Below are positions 1 to 5,301 of a stretch of DNA of 7,670 nucleotides, piece after piece. Each line of letters opens with the position of its first letter. Positions within the stretch are counted from its first letter, which is position 1. The translations under genes and the position numbers were made by a program. Below the pieces are notes generated by a model that was given only the letters and a program-made list of their open reading frames with translations, had not been told where the DNA came from and searched no databases. Origin of the DNA: Candidatus Zixiibacteriota bacterium (GTDB lineage: Bacteria > Zixibacteria > MSB-5A5 > SM1-73); NCBI GenBank assembly GCA_022866585.1, contig JALHUP010000120.1:1-7670 (forward strand), written 5' to 3'.

Positions 1-270
1 CTGATGGGGAATGGTATCGAAGCCGGATCCTGATTGTTGTTTGAAAAAACCGACCATCCTTTTGGAATTTCCCTCCTCGCCCTGTAAGGAGAAGACAACC
101 AAGTCGATCAAACTGTCCCCATCTAAATCTTCATACATTTTGCCGATAATCTCTCCATCTACTTTTAGGTTTTGCCTTTTGAAACGAAAACCGTCATCCG
201 CCCATAAATGGGTCAAACCAGAAAATAAAAAGAGAATAGCAGAAAATAGATAAAAGAGTTCTTTTGTCAT
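1..270 (-). CDS. Secreted protein with FG-GAP/VCBS-like calcium motif, 5' part only
   Basis: Reading the minus strand from an ATG at 270 gives 90 codons with no stop; the gene runs off the left edge, so its C-terminus is not visible. Residues 1-24 form a Sec-type signal peptide: Lys3 and Glu4, then a hydrophobic run of Leu, Phe and Ile, then a Leu-Trp-Ala cleavage-like end before Asp-Asp. Residues 48-59 read DLDGDSLIDLVV, which fits the DxDGDxxxDLVV calcium-loop pattern of FG-GAP/VCBS beta-propeller repeats. The inference is an exported or surface protein, perhaps with several such repeats beyond the window. There is no strong Shine-Dalgarno sequence before the ATG. It lies 100 bp downstream of leuC on the same strand, and nothing links the two functionally. 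The start and signal peptide are well supported; the family is moderately supported by a single motif. Confidence 0.7.
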   Translation of the reverse strand, partial: MTKELFYLFSAILFLFSGLTHLWADDGFRFKRQNLKVDGEIIGKMYEDLDGDSLIDLVVFSLQGEEGNSKRMVGFFKQQSGSGFDTIPHQ

Positions 271-370
271 CTTATTTAGGCTCAGTTTAAAAATTGGTTT
301 CTCCAAAAAGTGTGTGATAAAGAAAGTAGTTGGCATTTTGGATTTTGCTTTTTACATTTTGAATTTGTTT

Positions 371-1975
371 TCATTTCAAGAAATCTCTCGGGTCGGTAAT
401 CTCTCCCTTAATGGCCGTGGCGGCGGCTGTGGCTGGACTGGCTAAAAAGACTTCAGAGTCGGGTGAACCCATTCGTCCTTTGAAATTTCTATTGGTCGTG
501 GCAAGGCATCTTTCTCCTGCCGCTAAAATTCCCTCATGTGCACCCAGACATGGTCCACATCCGGGATTTAATATCACTGCTCCGGCATCCATAAAGGTTT
601 TGAGGTATCCTTTTTTCATGGCTTGTAAGTAAACGGTTCTAGTAGCAGGCAAAATCAACATTCTTACTTCAGGGTGAATTTTTTTCCCTCTTACGATTTT
701 TGCGGCTATCTCCAGATCGTCCAATCTCCCATTGGTGCAAGAACCCAAGACTACCTGATCTATTTTAATACCCTTAACTTCTCCGATCGGCTTCACATTG
801 TCTACATTATGGGGACAGGCGACTTGAGGCTCCAGTCCGTTTACATTGAATTCGGATTCTTTTTCAAAAACTGCATTTCTGTCAGAAAAAATAGGGGCAT
901 ATCTTTTTTTGGTGACTGTGGAGAGATATTTTTTGGTAACCTTATCGAAGGGGACCACGGCGAATTTTGCCCCCATCTCCATGGAGAGATTACATATAGT
1001 GAATCTTTCGGAGATGGACATCCTTTCTATGGTATCACCATAATATTCCACGGATTTATAGTTTGCTCCTTCCACGGTGAGTTGCCCGATTATATGAAGT
1101 ATCACGTCTTTGGCATAAATCCCTTTGGGCAGGATACCATTTACAACTATCTTTATAGATTCGGGCACCCTGAGCCAGATTTTTCCGGTAGCCCAAACTA
1201 CAGCCATCTCGGTGGCACCGATCCCCGTAGACAAAGCCCCCAAACAGCCATAGGAGGTGGTGTGTGAATCGGTTCCTACGGCTAACTCTCCAGGCAGGAT
1301 GTGCCCCTTCTCCACCACTACCTGATGACAGATTCCCTCCTTTATGTCATAAAAATTTCTTATATTTTGTTCCTTCACGAACATGCGGATGGATCTATGG
1401 GCGGTGGCGGTTTTCTCCGACTCCGCCGGAGCGCGGTGATCTAAAGGGATGACAATTTTGTCCGGATTCCATACTTTTTTCAGCCCGATCTCTTTGAACT
1501 GTTTTATTACCAAACCGGCATTATCGTGGCTCATGATTAAATCCGGCTCCACATTTACGATCTCTCCTACCTTAACTTGAGCTTTACCGGACTTTTTGGC
1601 TAAAAGCTTTTGCGCTATCGTCTGTCTCCCCATATTCCCCTGGCTAAGGATTTCAGAGGGCAAGCTCAACTCCAACTGTTGAAATTTTAGCACCTTTGGT
1701 TTTTCTAAAAGATTATATTTTCTCCTCCATTTATAAAAGGCGGCGCTTGAGATGCCGAGTTCTTCCCCCGCCTTCTGGTCGTTGCCATACGTTTCCCACA
1801 AATCTTTGATCTTTTCCTTGGTATATTTGGCAAGGGAATATTTGCCGATCTTTTTTTTCCTGCGCCAGTAAGCCACCAGATATTCGGGGACTCCGCCTAA
1901 AGCCTCTCCGATTTTTTTATCGGTCTTATATTGAGCTTGAAGTTTTAAAAGCTCCTCTTTTTTGGGAATTTTCAT
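371..1975 (-). CDS. leuC: 3-isopropylmalate dehydratase/homoaconitase large subunit with N-terminal tandem HTH extension
   Basis: This is an aconitase-superfamily hydro-lyase large subunit of 534 aa. Met115 onward is a complete 420-aa LeuC/HacA core: MSHDNAG (148-154), the GTDSHTTSYGCLGA signature (234-247) and three [4Fe-4S] ligands, Cys413 in GSCTNGR and Cys473/Cys476 in GCGPCLG. LeuC isomerises 2- to 3-isopropylmalate in leucine synthesis; the related homoaconitase acts in lysine synthesis, and sequence alone does not separate them here. A small LeuD subunit is needed for activity and none is visible in this window. Residues 1-114 are extra. They hold two repeats of a helix-turn-helix-like unit (about 4-44 and 51-90), each with KE, Y, D, K, GE-LG and W-R-R-K at matching positions. 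The ATG at 1975 is the first possible start, because a TAA lies in frame at 1987-1985. It lacks a clear Shine-Dalgarno. Met115 (codon 1633-1631) is an alternative start that would give a normal LeuC. The symbol rests on the core only. Confidence 0.9.
   Translation of the reverse strand: MKIPKKEELLKLQAQYKTDKKIGEALGGVPEYLVAYWRRKKKIGKYSLAKYTKEKIKDLWETYGNDQKAGEELGISSAAFYKWRRKYNLLEKPKVLKFQQLELSLPSEILSQGNMGRQTIAQKLLAKKSGKAQVKVGEIVNVEPDLIMSHDNAGLVIKQFKEIGLKKVWNPDKIVIPLDHRAPAESEKTATAHRSIRMFVKEQNIRNFYDIKEGICHQVVVEKGHILPGELAVGTDSHTTSYGCLGALSTGIGATEMAVVWATGKIWLRVPESIKIVVNGILPKGIYAKDVILHIIGQLTVEGANYKSVEYYGDTIERMSISERFTICNLSMEMGAKFAVVPFDKVTKKYLSTVTKKRYAPIFSDRNAVFEKESEFNVNGLEPQVACPHNVDNVKPIGEVKGIKIDQVVLGSCTNGRLDDLEIAAKIVRGKKIHPEVRMLILPATRTVYLQAMKKGYLKTFMDAGAVILNPGCGPCLGAHEGILAAGERCLATTNRNFKGRMGSPDSEVFLASPATAAATAIKGEITDPRDFLK
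1411..1975 (-). other. Tandem HTH-like extension (residues 1-114) and start of the LeuC core
   Basis: The extension itself is codons 1-114 (1975-1634); the rest of the interval is the first part of the catalytic core, up to about the DHRAPAESEKTA segment. Repeat 1 (Y16 to K40) and repeat 2 (Y63 to K86) align with one gap: Y-x-(T/N)-D-x-K-x-G-E-x-L-G, then W-R-R-K. The pattern of a short helix, a GE-LG turn and an aromatic/basic helix is what homeodomain-like HTH DNA-binding units look like. Positive charge is high (many Lys and Arg). I infer DNA binding; no particular HTH family is recognised. Confidence 0.6.
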
Positions 1976-1995
1976 ATTTTTAGGTTAAACAAATG

Positions 1996-2011
1996 CGTAT
2001 GCACTCATACG
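1996..2011. repeat. Palindromic 16-mer, copy 1, upstream of leuC
   Basis: CGTATG-CACT-CATACG is a perfect 6-bp palindrome around a 4-nt centre, 20 bp upstream of the leuC ATG. A second copy lies at 2202-2217, and the two share 16 identical bases (1997-2012 and 2203-2218). Together they bracket the large intergenic element at this locus. It may be an operator, a hairpin or another dispersed palindromic unit. Confidence 0.75.
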
Positions 2012-2012
2012 A

Positions 2013-2202
2013 GTCGTCTATCGGTTTAGGTTGCGGACACGTATCGTAAGTCGTGTTTCGGTTTCGTCCATCCCGCCTTTGGCGGGACTGACGATAACTT
2101 TTTAAACGATACCTAATGGTTTGACAAGCTCACCATAAACCGAAACCGTAATCTTTTTAAACGCAACCCCAAGGATGCAACCCTTATTTAATTGGCAAAG
2201 CA
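2013..2202 (+). repeat. Intergenic ~200-bp hairpin element, copy A
   Basis: This is one of three diverged copies of the same element (others at 4213-4550 and 5098-5297). Shared landmarks in order are a GGTTTAGGTT-like arm, ACGTATCGTAA, CGGTTTCG, ACGATAC(G)TAA, AAACCGAAACC, a TTTTAAAACG-like stretch and an end near TAATTGGCAAA. The left and right arms are roughly complementary, so the whole unit can fold into a long imperfect hairpin. In this copy the centre holds the palindrome TCCCGCC-TTT-GGCGGGA (2071-2087) flanked by TCGTC and GACGA. A small unit with ATGGT/ACCAT ends (2116-2136) interrupts the right arm. The copy occupies most of the leuC/HIT gap, upstream of leuC, but is oriented opposite to both neighbouring genes. 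No coding sequence is seen in it. Confidence 0.75.
2071..2087. repeat. Short palindrome inside element A
   Basis: TCCCGCC-TTT-GGCGGGA is a perfect 7-bp hairpin with a 3-nt loop. The same type, with loop AAA and near-identical arms, occurs at 2810-2826, and shorter relatives occur at 4377-4406. It is probably a dispersed miniature palindromic unit. Confidence 0.7.
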
Positions 2203-2217
2203 GTATGCACTCATACG
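2202..2217. repeat. Palindromic 16-mer, copy 2
   Basis: AGTATG-CACT-CATACG repeats the 1996-2011 palindrome except for its first base. It sits at the right end of element A, where the other two copies instead read ACACCAT. Confidence 0.75.
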
Positions 2218-2248
2218 AATTTCAGTGGATAGATCACTATTAGAAAAC

Positions 2249-2264
2249 GCGAGACAAGTCTCGC
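2249..2264 (-). terminator. Hairpin followed by a T-rich run, possible terminator of the HIT gene
   Basis: GCGAGAC-AA-GTCTCGC is a perfect inverted repeat (realistically a 6-bp stem with a CAAG or CTTG tetraloop). Read on the minus strand it is followed by GTTTTCT and lies about 40 nt after the HIT stop codon, so it could end that transcript. The U-run is weak. The palindrome also looks like a dispersed repeat unit, so the terminator role is tentative. Confidence 0.35.
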
Positions 2265-2304
2265 TACTCCACGCCTTCTTAAAATTTAAAACCTACTTTT
2301 GGGT

Positions 2305-2799
2305 TTATTTAATAATCTTCTTTAACTCTCTTTTTAGCTGTTTATAAGTTTGCTTAAGTCCTATGGAAACGATCTTGGTTTCTGCAAGAATGGGCATGAA
2401 ATTGGTATCCCCGGTCCAACGAGGGACAATATGAAGGTGGATGTGATCCGCCACTCCCGCTCCTGAGACTTTTCCCAGATTCATCCCCAAGTTCAATCCC
2501 TGTGGCTTCAAGCCTGCTTTGATGACTTTTACACAAAGCTGGGAGATTTTAGAAAGCTCAAAAAGCTCTTCCTCGTTTAAGTTTTCCAATTTGCCCACAT
2601 GGCGATATGGAGCTACCATCAGATGTCCATTGTTGTAAGGATACCGATTGAGGATAACAAAACATTTCTTACCCCGCAATAAGATTAAGTTTTCCTCATC
2701 TTTTTTCTCCCCTGCGGTTCTACAGAAGAAGCATCCTAGTTCTTTTTCACACAAGATGAATTTTTCTCGCCAAGGCGCCCAAAGTTTATCCAAAGGCAT
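2305..2799 (-). CDS. HIT-family nucleotide phosphorylase/hydrolase (AP4A phosphorylase-like)
   Basis: This is a histidine-triad enzyme of about 162-164 aa. Numbered from the upstream ATG, the catalytic triad is H119-I-H121-L-H123-I-V, with His121 the expected nucleotidyl-accepting residue. The segment NRYPYNNGHLMVAPYRH (51-67) and the N-terminal LWAPWR followed by GCFFC (Cys23, Cys26, a probable zinc site) match the branch that includes mycobacterial AP4A phosphorylase. The likely role is cytoplasmic cleavage of dinucleoside polyphosphates or related AMP conjugates; the exact substrate is not deducible. The ATG at 2799 directly abuts the AAAGGAG Shine-Dalgarno (2806-2800) and cannot be used well. 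The TTG at 2793 lies 6 nt after it and gives Met-Asp-Lys-Leu-Trp-Ala-Pro-Trp-Arg, the usual family N-terminus, so 2793 is the better start. The gene has its own promoter and is divergent from manC. Confidence 0.92.
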   Translation of the reverse strand: MPLDKLWAPWREKFILCEKELGCFFCRTAGEKKDEENLILLRGKKCFVILNRYPYNNGHLMVAPYRHVGKLENLNEEELFELSKISQLCVKVIKAGLKPQGLNLGMNLGKVSGAGVADHIHLHIVPRWTGDTNFMPILAETKIVSIGLKQTYKQLKRELKKIIK

Positions 2800-2806
2800 C
2801 TCCTTT
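2800..2806 (-). promoter_or_regulatory. Shine-Dalgarno that fixes the HIT start at TTG 2793
   Basis: On the minus strand AAAGGAG ends immediately before the ATG at 2799, leaving zero spacing, but stands 6 nt before the TTG at 2793. This argues for the TTG as the true initiator. Confidence 0.7.
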
Positions 2807-2809
2807 AAG

Positions 2810-2826
2810 CCCCGCCAAAGGCGGGG
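2810..2826. repeat. Short palindrome in the HIT leader, next to its Shine-Dalgarno
   Basis: CCCCGCC-AAA-GGCGGGG is a perfect 7-bp stem with a 3-nt loop. In the HIT mRNA it lies just 3 nt upstream of the AAAGGAG ribosome binding site. It is almost the same unit as the one inside element A at 2071-2087, so it is a repeated sequence and not a gene-specific structure. Its effect on translation is unknown. Confidence 0.75.
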
Positions 2827-2847
2827 TCACATATCCGTTGACTTTTT

Positions 2848-2875
2848 AATATACATGAAAAATTTCTATTTTCAA
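2848..2875 (-). promoter_or_regulatory. Sigma-70-type promoter for the HIT gene
   Basis: On the minus strand TTGAAA (2875-2870) and TATATT (2853-2848) are separated by 16 bp in an AT-rich stretch. Transcription would start near 2841 and give a leader of about 50 nt containing the 2810-2826 hairpin. Confidence 0.55.
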
Positions 2876-2976
2876 GATTTTTTTGTTATTTCAATCAATT
2901 GCAAAATTTAACCAGTCCATTTCTGACCACCGGGTCGGGAGGTAAAATTTCTTCTGGGACCTAAGAAAAGTTTTTG

Positions 2977-3005
2977 TTGACAATTTGCTTTTCTTGTGAT
3001 AAATT
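2977..3005 (+). promoter_or_regulatory. Strong sigma-70-type promoter for manC
   Basis: TTGACA (2977-2982, a perfect -35) is followed after exactly 17 bp by TAAATT (3000-3005). Transcription would start near 3012, leaving a leader of about 100 nt before the manC start. It is the clearest promoter in the window. Confidence 0.7.
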
Positions 3006-3011
3006 AAATCC

Positions 3012-3115
3012 TCAGTGATAGTCTCGATGAAGATAAACCAAACAGATGTTTGCTCGGCGGACGCCGGGTCCGTGTCGGGATAATTAGTTCTTAACCCTTT
3101 TACAGGGGGTGACCT
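3012..3115 (+). promoter_or_regulatory. Structured 5' leader of manC
   Basis: The roughly 100-nt leader holds two successive short hairpins: CAAAC-AGAT-GTTTG (3039-3052) and CGGAC-GCCGG-GTCCG (3058-3072). The second can alternatively pair as CGGC-GGAC-GCCG (3056-3067 region). It is markedly more GC-rich than its surroundings. A good Shine-Dalgarno, AGGGGGTGA, follows near 3104-3112. I do not recognise a known riboswitch class. It may be a regulatory leader or only a repeat remnant. Confidence 0.35.
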
Positions 3116-4195
3116 TTGAATTATGCAGTTATTTTAGCCGGGGGAAGAGGCGAAAGGTTTTGGCCCCTTTCCCGAACCGAACATCCCAAACAGCTTCTTC
3201 ATATCACCTCAGACAAAACTATGCTCCAGGAGACCATCGACCGGGTAGCCGATCTGATCCCGGTGGAAAGAACTTTGGTGGTCACGGGCGAAAACATAAA
3301 AAAGGTCATTTTGGAAAAGGTGAGCTATCTTAAAGAGGAAAATTTAATAGTTGAGCCGGAGATGAAGAATACCTGTTTGGCCATAGGGTTGGCGGCAGTT
3401 CATTTAAGAAGAATCGATCCTTCTGCTACTATGGTGGTCTTATCCTCCGATCATATGATCCAACCTAAAGAGAAGCTTTTAAAGATATTAGAGGTGGGAA
3501 TGGAAATTGCCGCAAGTGGAGAATATTTAATCACATTGGGGATCATTCCCACTCGAGCCGAAACTGCTTACGGCTATATCGAGTTTTCTGAGCTTTATGA
3601 TTCCGTTGATGACATTCCGATTTATCAGATAAAGGAGTTTAAAGAAAAGCCCACTCGGGTCGTGGCACAGCAATATTATTATGACCGAAGGCACCTATGG
3701 AATAGTGGAATGTTCATCTGGACCGTATCCACCATCCTGAAAGCTTTAGAAAAACACATGCCTCGGATGTTTAAAGAAATCGAGGTCTACTCTAAGGAGA
3801 TCGGCACAAAAAAACAAGCTGAAGCGGTAAGAAAACTTTATCAAAATATAGAAAACATCTCCATCGATTGCGCAGTTTTGGAGAAAGCAGGTAACGCCTT
3901 GGTGGTCAAAGCCGATTTGATTTGGGATGATATTGGGAACTGGTTAGCTTTGGACCGAGTAAAACAAAAAGATCGGGACAACAACGTGATCGTGGGAAAA
4001 ACCAAAACCATCAATACTTACGAAACCACCATCGTTAACGATTCTAAAGGCATAATTGCCACCTTGGGGGTTTCGGATTTGGTCATCGTGAAAACAGATG
4101 AGATCGTCTTTGTCGCCCACAAGACTAAAGTTCAGGATGTAAAAGAGCTGTTACGAGAGTTTGCTGGAAATATGGAATGGGAAAAATATCTATGA
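3116..4195 (+). CDS. manC: Mannose-1-phosphate guanylyltransferase
   Basis: This enzyme makes GDP-mannose from mannose-1-phosphate and GTP, feeding polysaccharide or glycan synthesis in the cytoplasm. The 359-aa protein has the nucleotidyltransferase signature LAGGRGERFWPLSR (7-20) with Lys25 in the following HPKQ. It also has SSDHMI (110-115), YGYI (152-155), FKEKP (175-179), NSGMF (196-200) and WDDIGNW (270-276), all in family order. After residue 290 a beta-rich tail matches the usual C-terminal domain. The phosphomannose isomerase domain of the long bifunctional ManC type is absent, so this is the short monofunctional form. The start is TTG at 3116 behind a strong ribosome binding site; the nearby ATG at 3122 is out of frame. 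It has its own promoter and no sugar-pathway neighbours. Function is assigned with high confidence; the specific glycan is unknown. Confidence 0.95.
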   Translation: MNYAVILAGGRGERFWPLSRTEHPKQLLHITSDKTMLQETIDRVADLIPVERTLVVTGENIKKVILEKVSYLKEENLIVEPEMKNTCLAIGLAAVHLRRIDPSATMVVLSSDHMIQPKEKLLKILEVGMEIAASGEYLITLGIIPTRAETAYGYIEFSELYDSVDDIPIYQIKEFKEKPTRVVAQQYYYDRRHLWNSGMFIWTVSTILKALEKHMPRMFKEIEVYSKEIGTKKQAEAVRKLYQNIENISIDCAVLEKAGNALVVKADLIWDDIGNWLALDRVKQKDRDNNVIVGKTKTINTYETTIVNDSKGIIATLGVSDLVIVKTDEIVFVAHKTKVQDVKELLREFAGNMEWEKYL

Positions 4196-4303
4196 AATTG
4201 TATAATGCTCTGTCTTCAAAATAAAGCTTCTTATGTTTATCGTTTGTCCGAATTTGTCCATTTGGACTCAAATGAGGATCCCGTGGATCGGTTTAGGTTT
4301 AGA

Positions 4304-4344
4304 TTCGACCCTTCGACAGGCTCAGGGCGGTGAGCGAAGTCGAA
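4304..4344. repeat. TTCGAC...GTCGAA palindromic unit nested in element B
   Basis: This is an imperfect hairpin. TTCGA (4304-4308) pairs with TCGAA (4340-4344), CTTCG (4311-4315) with CGAAG (4335-4339) and CTCA (4321-4324) with TGAG (4331-4334), around a GGGCGG loop. I recall very similar intergenic palindromes from many environmental bacterial genomes. The flanking ACAAGCTCAC (4347-4356) also occurs in element A at 2124-2133. Confidence 0.7.
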
Positions 4345-4376
4345 CCACAAGCTCACTACAAGTCGGCTACGTATCG

Positions 4377-4406
4377 TCTGCCAAAGGCAGATCCGCCTCT
4401 GGCGGA
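4377..4406. repeat. Two adjacent 15-bp palindromes inserted in element B
   Basis: TCTGCC-AAA-GGCAGA (4377-4391) is followed directly by TCCGCC-TCT-GGCGGA (4392-4406). Element C reads CGTATCG then TAAATCGTC without interruption, and B reads the same two blocks with exactly these 30 bases between them. The pair is therefore a clean insertion, without an obvious target-site duplication. Confidence 0.8.
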
Positions 4407-4548
4407 TAAATCGTCTCTCGGTTTCGGGTCTTGTATTTTAGCCGACAAACGATTGACCATGACTTTTTAGCCGATACGTAACCGCAAACCGAAACCTTTT
4501 AAAACGAAAACCAAAGTATGAAATCGTTAATCTAATTGGCAAAACACC

Positions 4549-5034
4549 ATGAGTAAGAAGGCAAGTATTTTGTGGTTAATTCTCCTTTTTTTATTTCTTT
4601 CAAACTGTTCCCTTTGGCCCAAGGGTGAGAGTTCAAAGCATCCCAGGGCTAAAGGAGGGAAAGAATCTGATTCTCTGAGCCTTAAAAAAGATAGTGCAGC
4701 TGTCACAGGGGGGACATATCCTATCGCCAAGGAAGATTCCACCAAGCTTGAAAAAAGAAAAAGAGAAAAAACAGAAGGGGAGATCATCTTCCCAGAAAAA
4801 GTTTACCGAGTCCAATTCTTTGCTACAAAATACCCGGAGGAGGCTAAGCAAGTGGCCGCCTTGGTGGAAGGCCAACTATCCCAAAAGACCTACATAGATT
4901 ATAAAGTGCCTTACTACTGGGTGAGAGTTGGTGATTGCGAAACTAAAGAGGAGGCTAATTCGCTATTAGAAAAGATAAAGGCTTTGGGTTATCAAGAGAG
5001 TTGGGTGGTGGAGATAAAGCTGAAACAGCCCTGA
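4549..5034 (+). CDS. SPOR-domain lipoprotein
   Basis: This is a 161-aa envelope protein. Residues 1-20 form a lipoprotein signal: Lys3-Lys4, a hydrophobic core, then the lipobox Leu-Ser-Asn-Cys with Cys20 as the predicted lipidated residue. Residues 21-80 are a charged, low-complexity Lys/Glu/Ser linker that looks disordered. Residues 85-157 are a SPOR domain (RVQFFATKYPEEAKQVAALV, then YYWVRVGDCETKEEANSLL). SPOR domains bind denuded peptidoglycan glycans, often at division sites. The protein is probably anchored in the inner leaflet of the outer membrane and reaches into the wall. The ATG at 4549 is required to keep the signal peptide, and an in-frame TAA lies at 4528. There is no Shine-Dalgarno; the start lies on the end of repeat B. 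It is not obviously co-transcribed with manC. Confidence 0.88.
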   Translation: MSKKASILWLILLFLFLSNCSLWPKGESSKHPRAKGGKESDSLSLKKDSAAVTGGTYPIAKEDSTKLEKRKREKTEGEIIFPEKVYRVQFFATKYPEEAKQVAALVEGQLSQKTYIDYKVPYYWVRVGDCETKEEANSLLEKIKALGYQESWVVEIKLKQP

Positions 5035-5097
5035 GTTCATCTCCTATGGATCCGGAATTTGGACCACCAAAGACAGAATGAGTATAGTAGTGCCATA

Positions 5098-5297
5098 TCT
5101 ACGAAATAAGGTTTCTTATGTTTATCGTTTGTTGGTTTGGGTTTGGGCCACGTATCGTAAATCGTCTCTCGGTTTCGTCTGTCGTATCTTAACCAAAAAC
5201 GACCGACGATGACCTTTTCAACGATACGTAATCGCAAACGAACCCTTTTAAAACGAAAGCCAAAAGCTGTAATGTTATTTAATTGACTAAACACCAT
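5098..5297 (+). repeat. Intergenic ~200-bp hairpin element, copy C (least interrupted)
   Basis: This copy lacks the insertions seen in A and B and best shows the element's form. The left arm ends in CCACGTATCGT (5149-5158 region) and the right arm begins ACGATACGTAA (5221-5231); outside these, GGTTTGGGTTTGGG faces CGCAAACGAACCC. Inside is a second stem, TCGTCTGTCGT against ACGACCGACGA (10 of 11 paired), around an A-rich loop. The unit ends ACACCAT (5291-5297), just before the tsaC ribosome binding site. The gap from the SPOR stop to tsaC (5035-5313) contains nothing else I recognise. Confidence 0.8.
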
Positions 5298-5301
5298 TTA
5301 C

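Larger units (their letters stand above)
4213..4550 (+). repeat. Intergenic hairpin element, copy B, with nested insertions
   Basis: This copy fills the manC to SPOR-gene gap, which has no coding sequence of its own. It shares 19 identical bases with copy C at its left (4228-4246 versus 5113-5131). It shares 20 more in the middle (4407-4426 versus 5158-5177) and 15 on the right (4495-4509 versus 5244-5258), then ends ACACCAT like C. It is about 135 bp longer because of extra blocks: one around 4247-4291 containing GATCC-CGT-GGATC, one around 4303-4360 containing the TTCGAC...TCGAA hairpin, and 4377-4406. The last two bases of the element are the A and T of the SPOR start codon. Confidence 0.8.

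Noticed and set aside
11..253. Plus-strand open frame of 80 codons at the left edge
   Set aside because: It is the shadow of the minus-strand secreted protein, which has a signal peptide and a calcium-loop motif.
674..1267. Plus-strand open frame of 197 codons opposite leuC
   Set aside because: It is antisense to the conserved catalytic core of LeuC; its composition follows from that gene and no family motif is seen.
1996..2218. CRISPR array or target-site duplication from the repeated 16-mer
   Set aside because: There are only two copies 206 bp apart with a hairpin element between them, so no array. Calling a target-site duplication is unsafe because the 16-mer is itself palindromic and absent from copies B and C.
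3012..3115. Known riboswitch (cyclic-di-GMP or mini-ykkC type) in the manC leader
   Set aside because: The two-hairpin layout is suggestive, but the conserved loop and junction bases of those classes are not present.
4201..4206. Perfect TATAAT just after manC as a promoter for the SPOR gene
   Set aside because: The -35 position at 17-bp spacing reads TGGGAA, a poor match, and the site is almost 350 bp from the gene; not strong enough to call.
5037..5297. Minus-strand open frame of 86 codons across repeat copy C
   Set aside because: It lies wholly in the SPOR/tsaC gap and the hairpin element, has a biased Arg/Lys/Phe composition, and the frame is not kept in copies A or B.
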